Of a stretch of DNA of 5,233 nucleotides, positions 1 through 5,192 are shown one piece after another. Source of the DNA: Hyphomicrobiales bacterium (lineage in GTDB: Bacteria > Pseudomonadota > Alphaproteobacteria > Parvibaculales > Parvibaculaceae); NCBI GenBank assembly GCA_015655095.1, contig JAATFR010000378.1, positions 1 through 5,233 of the forward strand. Direction: 5' to 3'. The translations under genes and the position numbers were made by a program. A model generated the notes under the pieces. The model saw only the letters and a program-made list of their open reading frames with translations. It was not told the DNA's origin and did not search any database. Each line of letters starts with the position of its first letter. Position 1 is the stretch's first letter.

Positions 1-1
1 C

Positions 2-136
2 GATGTCGCCGTGCCCGATCACATCAACGCCCAGAAAGCCCGCCAGATCCTTGAGGAATTGCGCCGCCGGGCCGCCGAAGTGGGCCGCCCCAAAATCGAA
101 CTCGATTATATCGACCGGCTGCTGAACCAGTTCTAG
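2..136 (+). CDS. C-terminus of a TIGR02302/DUF4175-family membrane protein (5' end outside window)
   Basis: The open frame enters from the left edge and ends at the TAG at 134-136, giving 44 residues. They start DVAVPDHINAQKARQILEEL and finish with DYIDRLLNQF. From family knowledge, this charged helical tail, with the shape 'VPDxxxxQxAReIL-ELRRR-...-LDYIDRLL-F', is the conserved C-terminus of the large alphaproteobacterial TIGR02302/DUF4175 proteins. These have N-terminal membrane segments and a long periplasmic or coiled region, and their function is unknown. Only the tail is visible, so membrane segments and total length cannot be checked. The stop lies one base from the stop of the converging hpt gene, so no separate terminator fits between them. 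The frame and the C-terminal position are certain; the family name rests on recognition of the tail alone. Confidence 0.72.
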   Translation, partial: DVAVPDHINAQKARQILEELRRRAAEVGRPKIELDYIDRLLNQF

Positions 137-137
137 C

Positions 138-683
138 TCAGGGCTCGATATAGCCCACGAAGGGAAGCTGGCGGTAGGCGTGGGCTATGTCCATGCCATA
201 GCCGACCACGAACTTGTCGGGGCACTCGAAGCCCACGAAATCCGGCGTCACGTCGACCGCCCGGGCGACCTGCTTGTCGAGCAGCACGCATGTCTGCACG
301 CTCGCCGCCCGCCGCGCCGCCATCAGATCCTTGGCAAACGCAAGCGTACGCCCCGATTCCAGCACATCGTCAATCAGCAGCACCGGCCTGCCCTCGATCT
401 CCGCCTGCGTATCCCTGACGATCGTGACCTGACCGCCTGACACCGTGCCGGTGCCGTAGCTCGACAGCGAGATGAAATCCATGTCCGGCGCCGCCCCGGC
501 CTTGTGCAGCGCGCGCAACATGTCGGCGGCGAAGATAAAGCTGCCCTTGAGGATCGGAATCACCAGCATATCCGGCCCCACACTCGCCGCGATCTCGCCC
601 GCAAGGACGGCCACCCTGGCCGCGATCTCTTCCGCGCTGTAAAGGGTAGAGATTTTCGCGCTTTCGCCTGCGGGTCTGCTCAT
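138..683 (-). CDS. hpt: Hypoxanthine phosphoribosyltransferase
   Basis: Cytoplasmic purine-salvage enzyme that converts hypoxanthine (often also guanine) plus PRPP to IMP (or GMP) and pyrophosphate. The 181 residues are the usual length for bacterial HPRT. Family motifs appear in order: the PRPP/pyrophosphate loop LKGSFIF (about 45-51), the mobile loop SSYGTGTVSGG (74-84), the PRPP-binding motif LLIDDVLESGRTL (102-114), a Lys at 137 in LLDK matching the purine-contacting lysine, and FECPDKFVVGYGMD (152-165). In the PRPP motif the residue aligning with the catalytic-base Asp of human or E. coli HPRT appears to be Glu109. The ATG at 681-683 is chosen. A TTG three codons upstream (690-692) is possible, and neither has a strong ribosome-binding site. 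The gene lies 36 nt downstream of the zinc-ribbon gene on the same strand, probably co-transcribed. Confidence 0.95.
   Translation of the reverse strand: MSRPAGESAKISTLYSAEEIAARVAVLAGEIAASVGPDMLVIPILKGSFIFAADMLRALHKAGAAPDMDFISLSSYGTGTVSGGQVTIVRDTQAEIEGRPVLLIDDVLESGRTLAFAKDLMAARRAASVQTCVLLDKQVARAVDVTPDFVGFECPDKFVVGYGMDIAHAYRQLPFVGYIEP
141..156. other. Small hairpin at the convergent gene ends
   Basis: GGGCT at 141-145 and AGCCC at 152-156 form a perfect 5-bp inverted repeat around a 6-nt loop, inside the last codons of hpt and just past the stop of the opposite gene. Neither strand has a T-run after it, so it is not a standard intrinsic terminator. It is the only dyad I see at this convergent junction, and its role is unproven. 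Confidence 0.3.
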
Positions 684-719
684 GGGACTCAACCAACAAA
701 GGATAAAAGGGGTGCAGGG

Positions 720-1838
720 CTAGTTGGCCGGTGTTGCAGGGAGCAGATCCGGCGCTGCCGGGCCGGACGAGGAATTATCCGGCACCGGCGTGTTTGCCTC
801 GCCCGACGCGCCGGCAGGCGGAAACGCCCCCGGCATGACGCCGCCCGGGATAACCGATGGTGGCGCCGATGAGCCTTGCGCGCCGCTCTCCGGTCCGGTC
901 GAAGACGATGTCGTCGAAGGCACAGAAAGGGAAGCCCCCGCATCGCTGTCGGCTGGCCCCGTGGTTCCCTCACCCGGCGTCGCCTGGCCAAGGCCGGGCA
1001 GGGGCCGGTCGAGCGAGGGGAAAGCCTCTCTAAGCACGCCGCTCTGGATCAGAATGAAGACGATAGCGGCGGCGGCCAGGAACAGGACCAGCAGCCAGAT
1101 CAGCACCTTCAGAGCGGTCCGGCGTTTTTTAGGCTTTTCATCAATGTCGAATGAAACCGGCCCGGCAAGATGTGATTCGCTGAAATTAGAGGCCAGAGCG
1201 GGTTTAGCTGATTCTCCCTGCTGCCCCGGCACACGAGGATCGACCCGTTCCGCCGTGACATCGGACCACTCCCCGGAGGGGCGGCGCGGCGTATCCATGC
1301 GTGGCATATAGGGTGCGCCGGCAGGGCGGGGGCCGGTGCCCGCAACACCCCCAAGGGAGGTAAAATTGCCCGGAACGGGAGCGCCGGCATGGGCAGCCGC
1401 AACGGGCCGAGGCCCCACGGGAGGCCGGGCCTTCGTCTCGCCGGGGGCAGACCGTCCGGCCAGATTGCCTGGAAAGGGTGTTGCCGGCTTTGACTCGGCG
1501 GCCTCAACCGACGGCGCGACGGCAGGCTTGGGCGCTTCGTGCCCGTCAGGACTTGCCTGCGGCTCAGCTACAGGCCTTTCCACGGCGGGGGCAGCAGAAA
1601 CCTCCGGGCGGCCGCCCTGCCATGTCGCGCGGACAGGCGGCGACGGCGGAGCAGGCGTATCGGACAATGTCCCACCGGTTCCACCTTGAAGGCTCGCCGC
1701 CACCGGCGCATCGGGCAACGCGACCCAGATATGGCCACACCCGGCACATCGGACCTTGCGCCCCGCGCCGGTGATGGCATTGGCCTTGACGGCGTACCGC
1801 CTAGAGCAGGAAGGGCAGGTGATGATGGTCTGGTCCAT
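720..1838 (-). CDS. MJ0042-type zinc-ribbon protein with one transmembrane helix
   Basis: A 372-residue protein of unknown function. The N-terminus MDQTIITCPSCSRRY... CAGCGHIW has Cys at 8, 11, 31 and 34, the CxxC-x19-CxxC pattern of the MJ0042/zinc_ribbon_5 family. Residues 41-230 are rich in Pro, Ala and Gly and probably disordered. A basic patch KPKKRR (235-240) precedes one hydrophobic segment (about 244-266), predicting a cytoplasmic zinc ribbon and a periplasmic tail. The tail (about 275-372) is Pro/Ser/Gly/Ala-rich and shows no recognisable DUF3426 domain, which many related alphaproteobacterial proteins carry. The start at 1838 is preferred because the zinc ribbon begins there and GGGGA lies a few bases upstream. 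An in-frame ATG at 1910 overlaps the predicted -10 box and would add 24 unrelated residues. The gene diverges from ftsE and precedes hpt. A regulatory or scaffold role is only inference. Confidence 0.85.
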   Translation of the reverse strand: MDQTIITCPSCSRRYAVKANAITGAGRKVRCAGCGHIWVALPDAPVAASLQGGTGGTLSDTPAPPSPPVRATWQGGRPEVSAAPAVERPVAEPQASPDGHEAPKPAVAPSVEAAESKPATPFPGNLAGRSAPGETKARPPVGPRPVAAAHAGAPVPGNFTSLGGVAGTGPRPAGAPYMPRMDTPRRPSGEWSDVTAERVDPRVPGQQGESAKPALASNFSESHLAGPVSFDIDEKPKKRRTALKVLIWLLVLFLAAAAIVFILIQSGVLREAFPSLDRPLPGLGQATPGEGTTGPADSDAGASLSVPSTTSSSTGPESGAQGSSAPPSVIPGGVMPGAFPPAGASGEANTPVPDNSSSGPAAPDLLPATPAN

Positions 1839-1905
1839 AGTTCCCCGAAATCCAAACGGGCCGCTCGCTTGAACGCCACAGGCTGAATGGAAGCATTTTA
1901 CCCAT

Positions 1906-1935
1906 ATCATAGGAAGATCGCGACCGCACAGTCAC
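1906..1935 (-). promoter_or_regulatory. Candidate sigma70-like promoter for the zinc-ribbon gene and hpt
   Basis: Read on the minus strand, GTGACT (1930-1935, 4 of 6 matches to TTGACA) is followed after 18 bp by TATGAT (1906-1911, 5 of 6 matches to TATAAT). Transcription would begin near 1899, leaving a leader of about 60 nt before the ATG at 1838. This placement also argues against translation from the ATG at 1910, which lies inside the -10 box. Assigned by eye only. Confidence 0.45.
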
Positions 1936-1947
1936 CATGCCCTGTTA

Positions 1948-1964
1948 TGGTTCAAATTGTACCA
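1948..1964. promoter_or_regulatory. Operator-like palindrome TGGTTCAAATTGTACCA
   Basis: A 17-bp dyad centred on 1956, with the pattern TGGT-n-CAA-A-TTG-n-ACCA, in which 7 of 8 base pairs are symmetric. It lies between the divergent zinc-ribbon and ftsE genes, 13-29 bp upstream of the predicted minus-strand -35 box. Its size and symmetry suit a dimeric repressor or activator, but I cannot name the regulator. Confidence 0.4.
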
Positions 1965-1967
1965 ACT

Positions 1968-1981
1968 CCCGGTGGACCGGG
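1968..1981. promoter_or_regulatory. Palindrome CCCGGT-GG-ACCGGG
   Basis: Two perfect 6-bp inverted arms (1968-1973 and 1976-1981) flank a 2-nt spacer, beginning 4 bp after the preceding dyad. In RNA it could instead form a 5-bp GC stem with a UGGA tetraloop in the ftsE leader. The position in the divergent promoter region favours a DNA-binding or leader-RNA role; neither is shown. Confidence 0.35.
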
Positions 1982-1984
1982 TAA

Positions 1985-1996
1985 TTCGGCACCGAA
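1985..1996. promoter_or_regulatory. Palindrome TTCGG-CA-CCGAA
   Basis: Perfect 5-bp inverted arms around a 2-nt spacer. It is the third consecutive dyad in 49 bp and lies 10 bp before the purine-rich AAGGAG at 2006-2011. Short dyads are common by chance, so alone it is weak evidence; its interest is its place in the cluster. Confidence 0.25.
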
Positions 1997-2013
1997 AATC
2001 GAGGGAAGGAGAT

Positions 2014-2042
2014 ATGGGGGATCAACCTGTTTCTGGCCCCAT
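2014..2042 (+). other. Potential leader hairpin ATGGGG/CCCCAT upstream of ftsE
   Basis: ATGGGG (2014-2019) is perfectly complementary to CCCCAT (2037-2042), with a possible flanking U-G pair and a 17-nt loop. Folding would hide the upstream-ORF ATG and bring AAGGAG (2006-2011) closer to the ftsE ATG, to an effective distance of about 15 nt. Functional meaning is inference. Confidence 0.25.
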
Positions 2043-2070
2043 GCTAACGTCTGCGCATGATTCGGTTTGA
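2014..2070 (+). CDS. Possible 18-residue upstream ORF overlapping the ftsE start
   Basis: ATG at 2014 opens a frame encoding MGDQPVSGPMLTSAHDSV and stops at TGA 2068-2070, 14 nt inside ftsE in a different frame. The only strong Shine-Dalgarno-like sequence in the ftsE leader, AAGGAG at 2006-2011, lies just 2 nt before this ATG, closer than is usual. ftsE itself has no purine-rich site within 4-12 nt of its ATG. Termination just past the ftsE start would allow re-initiation or coupling. The peptide resembles nothing I know, so its sequence may not matter. It could equally be chance. Confidence 0.25.
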   Translation: MGDQPVSGPMLTSAHDSV

Positions 2071-2716
2071 AAATGTGGGGCTGCGCTATGAAAGCGGGCC
2101 GGAAGTGCTGCGGGACGTCACGTTCACGCTGGAGCGGGGCTCATTCCATTTTCTGACCGGCCCGTCCGGGGCAGGGAAAACCTCGCTGCTGCGCCTGATG
2201 TTCCTCGATCACAAGCCCTCGCGTGGGCTGATCACCATGTTCGATCGCCCGATCGCGACGCTTGCCCGTCACGAACTGCCGGACATCCGCCGCCAGATCG
2301 GTGTGGTGTTTCAGGATTTCCGGCTGATCGCCCATCTGACCGCCTATGAAAATGTCGCCCTGCCGCTGAGAGCCCGCGGGAAGAGCGAAGACAGCTACCG
2401 CGCCGACGTCATCGAGCTGCTGCAATGGGTCGGCATGGGCGAACGCCTGGACGCGCTCCCTTCCACGCTTTCCGGCGGCGAGAAGCAGCGCGTCGCCATT
2501 GCCCGCGCCGTCATGGGGCGGCCCCGCCTGCTGATCGCCGATGAGCCGACCGGCAATGTGGACGCTGAAATGGGCAACCGACTACTACATCTTTTCGTCG
2601 AGCTGAACCGGCTCGGCACCTCGATCCTGATCGCGACCCACGACCGGGAGCTGATCGCCAGCAACCCCGCCCCCGCCCTGGTGCTGCACAAGGGAGAGGT
2701 CGAGATTCATGGTTGA
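2057..2716 (+). CDS. ftsE: Cell-division ATP-binding protein FtsE
   Basis: ABC-type ATPase that pairs with FtsX at the inner membrane and uses ATP turnover to control septal peptidoglycan hydrolysis and division. The 219 residues match the usual FtsE length, and the opening MIRFENVGLRY is typical. Motifs in order: Walker A GPSGAGKT (35-42), Q-loop Gln86 in VFQDFRL, signature LSGGEKQ (138-144), Walker B LLIADEP (158-164, catalytic Glu163), D-loop GNVD (166-169) and switch His195 in ATHD. All are intact. The start is fixed: an in-frame TAA at 2045-2047 leaves no ATG, GTG or TTG upstream. There is no Shine-Dalgarno at normal spacing, so initiation may depend on the leader at 2006-2056. The 3' end overlaps ftsX by 8 nt, consistent with translational coupling in one operon. 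Confidence 0.96.
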   Translation: MIRFENVGLRYESGPEVLRDVTFTLERGSFHFLTGPSGAGKTSLLRLMFLDHKPSRGLITMFDRPIATLARHELPDIRRQIGVVFQDFRLIAHLTAYENVALPLRARGKSEDSYRADVIELLQWVGMGERLDALPSTLSGGEKQRVAIARAVMGRPRLLIADEPTGNVDAEMGNRLLHLFVELNRLGTSILIATHDRELIASNPAPALVLHKGEVEIHG

Positions 2717-3638
2717 AGTACCCATGACCGGCACGGTCCGGCGCTCGCTGCTGGCCCGCCTCTTCGTCGAAACCCGCAGCGTCATGCCGGCCGCCGGCTC
2801 GACCGGCCTGTCACTGGTGCTGGTGATCGCCACCATGTGTTTTCTGGCGAGCCTGACCCTTGGCGCGGTCCTTGCCGTAAACCATGCGACGCAGAGCTGG
2901 ACCCGGCAGCTCTCAGGAGCGCTGACCGTCGAAATCCTCGCGGTAGAGGGACAGGACCCGGAAATGCAGCGGGATGCGGCGCTCACCGCGCTGAGCAAGA
3001 CGCCGGGCATCCTCACCGCGAAAACCCTGAGCCGCGACGATGTGGCGGCACTGATTCAGCCATGGCTCGGCGTCGACGTCGCCCGCGAGGATCTGCCCTT
3101 TCCCCAGCTCATCGACGTGCGCCTTGACACCAGCGCTCCGCCACCGGACCTCGACGCGCTGGCGGCAGCGCTTGAAAAAAGCGCGCCTGGCGTGCGGCTC
3201 GACAGCCACCGCCAATGGCTCGACGATATCAATGGGGCCGCCAACGCCGCGCAGGGCCTCTCCTATGCCATCCTCGCGATCATCACCCTCACAACCATCG
3301 CGATCGTCACTTTCGCGACCCGGGCGGGGCTTCTCGCCAACCATGAAATCGTCGAGCTGCTGCATCTGATCGGCGCGCGCGACAATTTTATTGCCTCGGA
3401 AATTCAGCGCCATTTCCTGCTGCTCGGCCTGCGCGGCGGCGTGCTGGGCCTTGCCCTGTCCCTCCTCGCCTTCGGCGGCATGTCGATTGTCATGAACTCA
3501 AGTTCACTTCTTGTGTCCATGCCGACGATCCAGCCATGGACGCTGACCTCCCTGCTGCTCGTGCCGGTCATGGCGGCGCTTGTCTCGGTCATCACCGCGC
3601 GCATGACCGTGATGCGCGGCCTTGGCCGGATGATGTGA
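2709..3638 (+). CDS. ftsX: Cell-division permease-like protein FtsX
   Basis: Integral inner-membrane partner of FtsE; it passes the ATPase cycle to periplasmic cell-wall hydrolase activators and is not thought to transport a substrate. The 309 residues show the standard plan: a short cytoplasmic N-terminus, TM1 (about 33-57), a periplasmic domain of roughly 125 residues (58-183), then TM2 (184-204), TM3 (233-262) and TM4 (279-298). The loop after TM2 contains HEIVELLHLIGAR (212-224), the conserved FtsX coupling segment. The loop ahead of TM2 has HRQWLDDI (167-174), also typical. The ATG at 2709 has AGGGAGAGG at 2691-2699, 9 nt upstream within the end of ftsE. Met6 at 2724 is a less likely start. 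Neither EnvC nor an amidase is encoded in this window, so the periplasmic partner is unknown. Confidence 0.94.
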   Translation: MVEVPMTGTVRRSLLARLFVETRSVMPAAGSTGLSLVLVIATMCFLASLTLGAVLAVNHATQSWTRQLSGALTVEILAVEGQDPEMQRDAALTALSKTPGILTAKTLSRDDVAALIQPWLGVDVAREDLPFPQLIDVRLDTSAPPPDLDALAAALEKSAPGVRLDSHRQWLDDINGAANAAQGLSYAILAIITLTTIAIVTFATRAGLLANHEIVELLHLIGARDNFIASEIQRHFLLLGLRGGVLGLALSLLAFGGMSIVMNSSSLLVSMPTIQPWTLTSLLLVPVMAALVSVITARMTVMRGLGRMM

Positions 3639-3650
3639 GCGCCCGGCATC

Positions 3651-4292
3651 ATGAGCAAAAACCGTCCGCCCGAACCTGAGAAGGCGCCCGCCCGCAGCTT
3701 CGCCAACTGGTTGTCCCGCGCCATCAGTTCGGCGGCGGCGATTCTGGTTGCGGCCTATCTCGGGGGCTTCTTCTTTTTCACCACGAGCCTCGAGCGGGTG
3801 CCGCCGCCGGATCTCGCCACCGCCGACGGCATTGTAGCCCTGACCGGCGGCCCGGACCGTATCCGCAGCGCCTACAAACTGCTTGAACAGGGCAAGGGCC
3901 AGCGCCTGCTCATTTCCGGTGTCCATCAGGAAGTGGACAAGCGCGAACTCAGGGCCGTGGTCAAGGGCGGCACGAAACAGTTCGACTGCTGTGTCGATCT
4001 GGGCATGAAAGCCCTCAATACAGTTGGCAACGCCGCGGAAACGGCCGCCTGGGTGCATGAGCACGGCTACCAGCGGATCATCGTCGTCACCAGCGTCTAT
4101 CATCTGCCCCGGGCACTGATGGAACTGCGCCGCTCGCTGCCGGGAACCGAGCTTGTCGGCTATCCGGTATTTCAGGACACGCTTCATCTCGACGACTGGT
4201 GGTCCTATCCCGGCACCACCCGGCTGCTGATTGGCGAATATACCAAGTATCTGATAACGCTGGCGCACTTCGGCCCCACAGCCTCACAATAG
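3651..4292 (+). CDS. DUF218 (YdcF/SanA-like) membrane-anchored protein
   Basis: A 213-residue protein with a Pro-rich cytoplasmic N-terminus, one membrane helix (about 25-45) and a DUF218 domain that should lie in the periplasm. Domain signatures in order: DGIVALTGGPDR (59-70), LLISGVH (86-92), CCVDLGMKALNTVGNAAET (113-131), VVTSVYHLPRALMEL (145-159) and the C-terminal EYTKYL (196-201). In the family these surround a shared nucleotide-fold-like pocket. E. coli SanA, a relative, affects envelope permeability (vancomycin sensitivity); the biochemical activity is not established. The start lies 12 nt after the ftsX stop without a clear Shine-Dalgarno, so translation may be coupled. Position between ftsX and plsC suggests an envelope role. 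The family assignment is firm; the function is open. Confidence 0.9.
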   Translation: MSKNRPPEPEKAPARSFANWLSRAISSAAAILVAAYLGGFFFFTTSLERVPPPDLATADGIVALTGGPDRIRSAYKLLEQGKGQRLLISGVHQEVDKRELRAVVKGGTKQFDCCVDLGMKALNTVGNAAETAAWVHEHGYQRIIVVTSVYHLPRALMELRRSLPGTELVGYPVFQDTLHLDDWWSYPGTTRLLIGEYTKYLITLAHFGPTASQ

Positions 4293-4305
4293 CAAGGCTC
4301 AACCC

Positions 4306-4323
4306 GCGCTCAGACAACAGCGC
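4306..4323 (+). other. Short hairpin in the gap before plsC
   Basis: GCGCT (4306-4310) and AGCGC (4319-4323) pair around an 8-nt loop in the 48-nt gap between the DUF218 gene and plsC. No T-run follows, so it is not an intrinsic terminator. It sits just before the GGGAG ribosome-binding site (4330-4334) and could influence plsC translation or mRNA stability. Confidence 0.25.
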
Positions 4324-4340
4324 ATCCCCGGGAGACCCTC

Positions 4341-5072
4341 TTGCTCTATTTAAGATCAACCCTGTTCAATCTGACCTTCTACGGGGCCTCGGTGATCATT
4401 GTGTTTCTGGGGCTGCCATTGTTTCTGGGACCGCGATCCGGCGCCATGTGGATTTCCCGGCAATGGTCGCTGCTGACTGTCTGGCTGCTCGAGGTGATCG
4501 CAGGCACGAGATATGAAATTCGCGGACGCGAATTCATGCCCTCGGACCCTGTGCTGTTTGCCGCCAAGCACCAGTCCATGTGGGACACGATCATTGCGAC
4601 CGCCATCTTCGACAACCCCGCCATGATCATGAAGCGCGAACTGCTCTACATCCCCTTTTATGGCTGGTACACGGCCAAGGCAGGGATGATCGCCATCAAC
4701 AGGGGCGCTCACGCCAGCGCGCTGCGCAAGCTGCTCGCCGCCTCCAAACGCGAATCGGCGAAGGGCCGCCCCATCATCATCTATCCCGAAGGAAGCCGCG
4801 TCGGCCCCGATGCGGCCCCCGACTACAAGATCGGCGTCGCCGCCATCTATAAACATCTCAAACTGCCCTGCATCCCGATCGCAACCAATTCCGGGCTCTA
4901 CTGGCCGCGCCGCCGTTTTCTGCGCTACCCGGGCACCATCGTGCTGGAATTTCTGCCGCCAATCCCGCCCGGTCTCTCACGCGAGGCCTTCATGGCCCGA
5001 TTGATCGACACCATTGAGCCCACAACGGCCCGGCTGGTGGCCGAGGGGCGCAGGGAAATCGCCCGGCATTGA
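4341..5072 (+). CDS. plsC: 1-acyl-sn-glycerol-3-phosphate acyltransferase (PlsC family)
   Basis: Membrane enzyme that acylates lysophosphatidic acid to phosphatidic acid, the precursor of membrane phospholipids. The 243 residues are the normal length. An N-terminal hydrophobic region (about 7-30) is followed by acyltransferase motif I HQSMWD (HX4D, His77 and Asp82), motif II GMIAINR (115-121), motif III YPEGSR (148-153) and a motif IV-like segment CIPIATNSG (177-185). The catalytic His-Asp pair and the glycerophosphate-binding Arg and Glu positions are present. The start is TTG at 4341, supported by GGGAG at 4330-4334 with 6-nt spacing and by the typical MLYLRSTLFNLTFY opening; the first in-frame ATG (codon 36) would remove the hydrophobic N-terminus. 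The gene is probably the last of the ftsE-ftsX-DUF218-plsC operon. An ornithine-lipid acyltransferase is a less likely alternative. Confidence 0.92.
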   Translation: MLYLRSTLFNLTFYGASVIIVFLGLPLFLGPRSGAMWISRQWSLLTVWLLEVIAGTRYEIRGREFMPSDPVLFAAKHQSMWDTIIATAIFDNPAMIMKRELLYIPFYGWYTAKAGMIAINRGAHASALRKLLAASKRESAKGRPIIIYPEGSRVGPDAAPDYKIGVAAIYKHLKLPCIPIATNSGLYWPRRRFLRYPGTIVLEFLPPIPPGLSREAFMARLIDTIEPTTARLVAEGRREIARH

Positions 5073-5088
5073 ATTCCCTGACAGGCAT

Positions 5089-5119
5089 GTCCAGTCTCGC
5101 GCCGCCAGGCTTTCTGGAC
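5089..5119 (+). other. Inverted repeat downstream of plsC
   Basis: GTCCAG (5089-5094) and CTGGAC (5114-5119) are perfect 6-bp inverted arms with a 19-nt loop, about 17 nt after the plsC stop. An inner CCAG/CTGG pairing (5106-5109 with 5115-5118) competes with it. The position suits an operon-end hairpin, but no T-tract follows, so it cannot be called an intrinsic terminator. Confidence 0.3.
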
Positions 5120-5129
5120 TAGACTTGTC

Positions 5130-5160
5130 GGAACGTAAAGAGAACGGCATGCCCCGTTCC
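5130..5160 (+). promoter_or_regulatory. Mutually exclusive hairpins upstream of the gene at 5193
   Basis: GAACGG (5142-5147) pairs perfectly with CCGTTC (5154-5159) around a 6-nt loop. The overlapping CGTTCC (5155-5160) is also perfectly complementary to an earlier GGAACG (5130-5135). Only one pairing can form at a time. The structure ends 32 nt before the ATG of the next gene, in its likely leader or promoter. Whether it acts is unknown. Confidence 0.3.
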
Positions 5161-5192
5161 CGCTGTTGACGAGTACCCCTAACGAGGCAGAC

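Noticed and set aside
724..1311. Plus-strand open frame (195 codons) opposite the zinc-ribbon gene
   Set aside because: It mirrors the Pro/Ala/Gly-rich codons of the minus-strand gene, has no recognisable domain and no ribosome-binding site; treated as a shadow.
1839..1910. Upstream ATG at 1910 extending the zinc-ribbon protein by 24 residues
   Set aside because: The ATG lies within the predicted -10 box TATGAT, the extra residues are unrelated to the family, and the ATG at 1838 has GGGGA upstream and begins directly at the zinc ribbon.
2022..2056. Promoter for a leaderless ftsE mRNA (TCAACC ... TAACGT)
   Set aside because: Spacing would place the start near 2057, but both hexamers match the consensus at only about 3 of 6 positions, too weak to call.
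3504..4268. Long minus-strand open frame (254 codons) opposite the DUF218 gene
   Set aside because: It is antisense to two well-supported genes (the ftsX end and DUF218), its translation is low-complexity Arg/Gly-rich without motifs, and long antisense frames are expected in GC-rich coding DNA.
5073..5192. Cobalamin riboswitch ahead of the candidate B12-dependent ribonucleotide reductase
   Set aside because: The 120-nt gap is shorter than a typical cobalamin riboswitch and I see no B12-box-like sequence.
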